Assembly: GCA_021199795.1 (NCBI GenBank)
Contig: JAJQHJ010000004.1
Location: 62,001-126,000, forward strand
Origin: Oscillospiraceae bacterium
Lineage (GTDB): Bacteria > Bacillota > Clostridia > Oscillospirales > Ruminococcaceae
Direction: 5' to 3'
DNA: 64,000 bases
Shown: piece after piece, positions 61,292 to 64,000 of the stretch
How positions within the stretch are numbered: the first letter of the stretch is position 1
Layout of the letters: each line of letters begins with the position of its first letter
Program-made: the position numbers and the translations under genes
Notes under the pieces: generated by a model
What the model was told of the DNA's origin: nothing
Database searches by the model: none
The model's input: only the letters and a program-made list of their open reading frames with translations

Positions 61292-62217
61292 CAGTGCGCA
61301 CCTCCTATGATGTCAGATAAGTTGTCTATTCCATACTTGTCCATTGTCGCGGGCAGGTCTTCAATAATCTTCTTGCATATCATCGGGTCGACAAGGTTCA
61401 TGGCACCGACTCCGACAGCAGTAGCACCTGCAAGCATCATTTCGATGACGTTGTCTGCGCTCGAAACTCCGCCCATTCCGACAATCGGAATCTTCACGGC
61501 ATCGTAGCACTGGTAAACAAGCCGGAGGGCAATAGGATATGTTGCCGGTCCCGAATAGCCGCCCACCTTGTTGGCGATGATTGGCTTCTTTGTCCGAAGA
61601 TCTATCCTCATTCCGAAGAGGCAGTTTATAAGGCTTATGCCGTCTGCGCCGCCCTCCTCGCAAGCCTTTGCAATCGGGACTATATCTGTAACATTTGGCG
61701 TTAATTTCGCAATAATCGGCTTCTTGGTGATTTCACGGACAGCCTTGATGGTCTCATAGGAGGCTTTCGGGTCGGTTCCAATGCTCATACCGCCGCAGGA
61801 AATGTTCGGGCAGCTGATGTTGACCTCAAACCAGCCGATCATGTCGCTCATTTCGGACTTGTCGAGCTTCTCGATCGCCCTGACATAGTCGTCGAGGCAG
61901 AAGCCGCTAACGTTTGCCATGACCTTTTTGTGGAAGCACTTTTTAAGCTTCGGGAGCTCTTCGGAAATGACCTTGTCGACTCCAGGGTTCTGGAGTCCGA
62001 TTGAGTTGACTATTCCTGAGGTGGTCTCGGCAATTCTCGGAGTCGGGTTGCCGAATCTCTCCTCAATTGTTGTGCCCTTGAACGAGAACGTTCCGAGCTC
62101 ATTTATATCGTAAAGCTCTGCAAACTCCCAGCCATAGCCGAAAGTGCCGCTTGTCGGGATAACAGGGTTGTCAAGCTCTATCCCGCAGAGTGTAGTCTTA
62201 AGTCTTGAGTCAGCCAT
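61291..62217 (-). CDS. pyrD: dihydroorotate dehydrogenase B, catalytic subunit
   Basis: FMN enzyme of the class 1B (NAD-dependent) type. ATG 62215-62217 ([20 protein letters not shown]) is chosen because GGAGGAAATGTG precedes it. The active-site Cys is in [13 protein letters not shown]. Length 308 aa. It needs PyrK, encoded directly upstream. Confidence 0.95.
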   Translation of the reverse strand: MADSRLKTTLCGIELDNPVIPTSGTFGYGWEFAELYDINELGTFSFKGTTIEERFGNPTPRIAETTSGIVNSIGLQNPGVDKVISEELPKLKKCFHKKVMANVSGFCLDDYVRAIEKLDKSEMSDMIGWFEVNISCPNISCGGMSIGTDPKASYETIKAVREITKKPIIAKLTPNVTDIVPIAKACEEGGADGISLINCLFGMRIDLRTKKPIIANKVGGYSGPATYPIALRLVYQCYDAVKIPIVGMGGVSSADNVIEMMLAGATAVGVGAMNLVDPMICKKIIEDLPATMDKYGIDNLSDIIGGAH

Positions 62218-62957
62218 CACATTTCCTCCCAGATAATTTCTTCGCTCGAAAGAACAGGTCCCTCGCGGCAGATTCTCTTGAAGCCGTTCTTTGTCTTGCA
62301 GGAACATCCCATGCAGGCTCCGAAGCCGCAGCCCATCCTCTGCTCAAAGCTGTATTCGCCCTCTGACTTCATTATCTTAGCCATAGCCTTGAGCATAGCC
62401 ATAGGTCCGCAGGCGTAGAAGTAGGAATAACTTAGGCTCGGGATAACGTCGGTGACCATTCCCTTTTCGCCCTTTGAGCCGTCCTCGGTTACTACTATGA
62501 CATTCGCCCCAAGTGCCGAAAACTCCTCTTCATAGAAGACTTCGTCCTGAGTTTTGAAGCCAAGAATGACAGTCGGCCTCTTTCCAGCCTCGACAAGCTT
62601 CTTGCAGAGATTATACATCGGCGGCAGACCAACTCCTCCGCCCACGAGAAGCGGGGTCTCCCCACTCTTCGAGACGTCAAAGCCGTTTCCTAACCCAACA
62701 AGTATGTCAAGTTCACTTCCGACAGGAAGTGTGGACATAAACTCGGTTCCGTTTCCGACGGTCTTGTAGATAAGAGTCAGGGTTTTCTCGTCATAATCGC
62801 AGACGGAAATAGGACGCCTTAAATAGAACCCCTCCAGCCTGATGTTGACAAACTGCCCGCAGTTTTTAATGCCGCCAGTGTCCCCGCCCAAGACCATCCG
62901 ATAGGTCTTCGAGGCGATCTTTTCATTTTCGAGAATTTTGTAGATGTTGTCGGTCAT
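62217..62957 (-). CDS. pyrK: dihydroorotate dehydrogenase B, electron-transfer subunit
   Basis: Carries FAD and a [2Fe-2S] cluster and links PyrD to NAD. ATG 62955-62957 (MTDNIYKILENEKIASKTYR) follows AAAGGATATAA. The FAD/NAD region shows LVGGGVGLPPMYNL, and the cluster ligands are in CGFGACMGCSCKT followed by ICREGP. Length 246 aa. Overlaps pyrD by one base. Confidence 0.95.
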   Translation of the reverse strand: MTDNIYKILENEKIASKTYRMVLGGDTGGIKNCGQFVNIRLEGFYLRRPISVCDYDEKTLTLIYKTVGNGTEFMSTLPVGSELDILVGLGNGFDVSKSGETPLLVGGGVGLPPMYNLCKKLVEAGKRPTVILGFKTQDEVFYEEEFSALGANVIVVTEDGSKGEKGMVTDVIPSLSYSYFYACGPMAMLKAMAKIMKSEGEYSFEQRMGCGFGACMGCSCKTKNGFKRICREGPVLSSEEIIWEEM

Positions 62958-64000
62958 ATTTATATCCTTTCGTATAGTAATCACGCTCGCCCTGCGGGCT
63001 CGCGAACCTCTCAGTCAGCCTGACGGCTGCCAGCTCCCCTAAATTAGGGGAGCCTTGTTGCGAAGCCACTACTGGCTCCCCCTTGCTAAGGGGAGCTGTC
63101 GCCGCAGGCGACTGAGAGGTTTCCGCAAGTATGCACTTCCCATAAACCATTCTCCCCGCAAACGGCGTTGCCCTGCCCATGGTTTTGAATTCATCCGGGT
63201 TGATGGTGTAGGGTGTTGCTATTTCAAACACCGAGAATCCTGGGTCTTCGTCAATTCCGAAGCGTTTTCTTGGGTTTATCGACATCAGTTCAACAAGCTT
63301 TTCTATGGTGATGATGCCGGGGCGAACCAGTTCTGTATAGAGGACTGGGAAAGCAGTTTCGAGCCCGACTATTCCCATGGCACTCCCGGCTAAGCCTCTT
63401 GACTTCTCCTCAGCTGAGTGCGGGGCATGATCTGTTGCTATCATGTCGATGGTGCCGTCGAGGATTCCCTCTATCAGGGCTTCTTTATCTGCTTTTGACC
63501 GCAGTGGCGGGTTCATCTTGAATCTGCCGTCCTCCTCAAGATCCTCGTCGCAAAGAACCAGGTAGTGCGGTCCTGTTTCGCAGGTTACGTCCACTCCGCG
63601 CTTCTTGGCATCCCTGATAAGCTGAACGCTTTCTTTCGTGGATATATGGCAGACGTGATACGACGCACCCGTCTTCTCGGCTAAGGCTATATCCCGCTCA
63701 ATCTGCCTGTATTCGCTTTCGCTTGAAATGCCTTTGTGGTTGTGCTCTCTGCAATAGACCCCATCATGGATGTAGCCGCCATTCAGAAGCGAATTGTCCT
63801 CGCAGTGGGCGGCGATAATTTTCCCAAGGCTTTTAGCTCGTAGCATAGCCTCTTCCATCATATCAGATTCTTGGACTCCATGCCCGTCGTCGGAAAACGC
63901 GCAGACATATGGGCTCATAGAATCCATGTCCGAAAACTCTTTTCCAAGCTCGCCCTTGGTGATTGCGCCATAGGGAATCACCCTGACTGCGGCGTCACGG
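62923..64000 (-). CDS. pyrC: dihydroorotase, N-terminus missing, with a repeat-derived C-terminal tail
   Basis: Closes the pyrimidine ring of carbamoylaspartate. The frame runs off the right edge; the first residues seen are RDAAVRVIPYGAITKG, so the N-terminal HxH zinc site is outside the window. Zinc ligand and active-site motifs IIAAHCED, YHVCHIST and IATDHAPHS are present. The natural end is near GRMVYGKCILAE; after this the frame runs about 60 codons through a dispersed repeat (SPNLGELAAVRLTERFASPQ) and stops 35 bases inside pyrK. Confidence 0.92.
   Translation of the reverse strand, partial: RDAAVRVIPYGAITKGELGKEFSDMDSMSPYVCAFSDDGHGVQESDMMEEAMLRAKSLGKIIAAHCEDNSLLNGGYIHDGVYCREHNHKGISSESEYRQIERDIALAEKTGASYHVCHISTKESVQLIRDAKKRGVDVTCETGPHYLVLCDEDLEEDGRFKMNPPLRSKADKEALIEGILDGTIDMIATDHAPHSAEEKSRGLAGSAMGIVGLETAFPVLYTELVRPGIITIEKLVELMSINPRKRFGIDEDPGFSVFEIATPYTINPDEFKTMGRATPFAGRMVYGKCILAETSQSPAATAPLSKGEPVVASQQGSPNLGELAAVRLTERFASPQGERDYYTKGYKYDRQHLQNSRK
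62983..63122. repeat. inverted pair of dispersed repeats at the 3' end of pyrC
   Basis: First half matches 58706-58779 almost exactly. The second half is GGCTCCCCCTTGCTAAGGGG with CGCCGCAGGCG and ACTGAGAGG. It is translated as the tail of PyrC. Confidence 0.88.

Overview
The window looks like chromosomal DNA of a gut-type Clostridia bacterium, most likely Oscillospiraceae/Ruminococcaceae. This is an inference from gene content (infB-nusA cluster, GH25, CotH, NPxTG-anchored protein, YczE, DUF2508), mid-range GC and strong AGGAGG-type ribosome binding sites. Almost every gene lies on the minus strand. No prophage or insertion sequence is visible.

Layout. 1-10.9 kb: end of an ABC exporter, gltX, then a coupled translation/RNA operon read rimP-nusA-ylxR-ylxQ-infB-rbfA-nrnA-truB-ribF. 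10.9-15.8 kb: sugar kinase, cation/proton antiporter, ClC channel (with an in-frame amber codon before its C-terminal domain) and DegV. 15.8-22.7 kb: CotH-like surface protein, then a dense array of tiny convergent gene pairs that look like type I toxin-antitoxin cassettes, flanking a gene for an NPTTG-anchored surface protein. 22.7-34.8 kb: metA, metY, ilvE, GH25, small proteins, mreB, sirtuin, a MerR-controlled cupin/hydrolase pair, a K+ channel, tRNA-Tyr and tRNA-Thr, and two more solitary toxin cassettes. 34.8-43.2 kb: beta-propeller protein with an ECF sigma factor, a fibronectin-type-III secreted protein, galM, DUF2508 and a YczE-like membrane protein. 43.2-44.0 kb: a probable type III toxin-antitoxin locus with three large structured RNA repeats. 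44.0-47.8 kb: argG-argH-argF. 47.9-64 kb: a continuous nucleotide-synthesis block read pyrC-pyrK-pyrD-pyrF-pyrE-pyrB-purE-purF-purM-purN-purO-purH-purD-purL.

Two RNA-based systems stand out. The first is seven small hydrophobic peptides (29-34 aa) of three sequence families, each with an opposing promoter and antisense RNA, plus three orphan antisense RNA genes. In most cassettes the antitoxin -35 box lies in the loop of the toxin terminator, and the toxin Lys-Lys-Lys codons supply the U-tract of the antitoxin terminator. The second is the ToxN-like gene downstream of three ~60-nt units with compensatory base changes.

A dispersed palindromic repeat (about 13 sites) mostly ends transcription units, but it has also entered purL in frame and supplies the C-terminal tail of PyrC. 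All family assignments are from motif reading without database searches.
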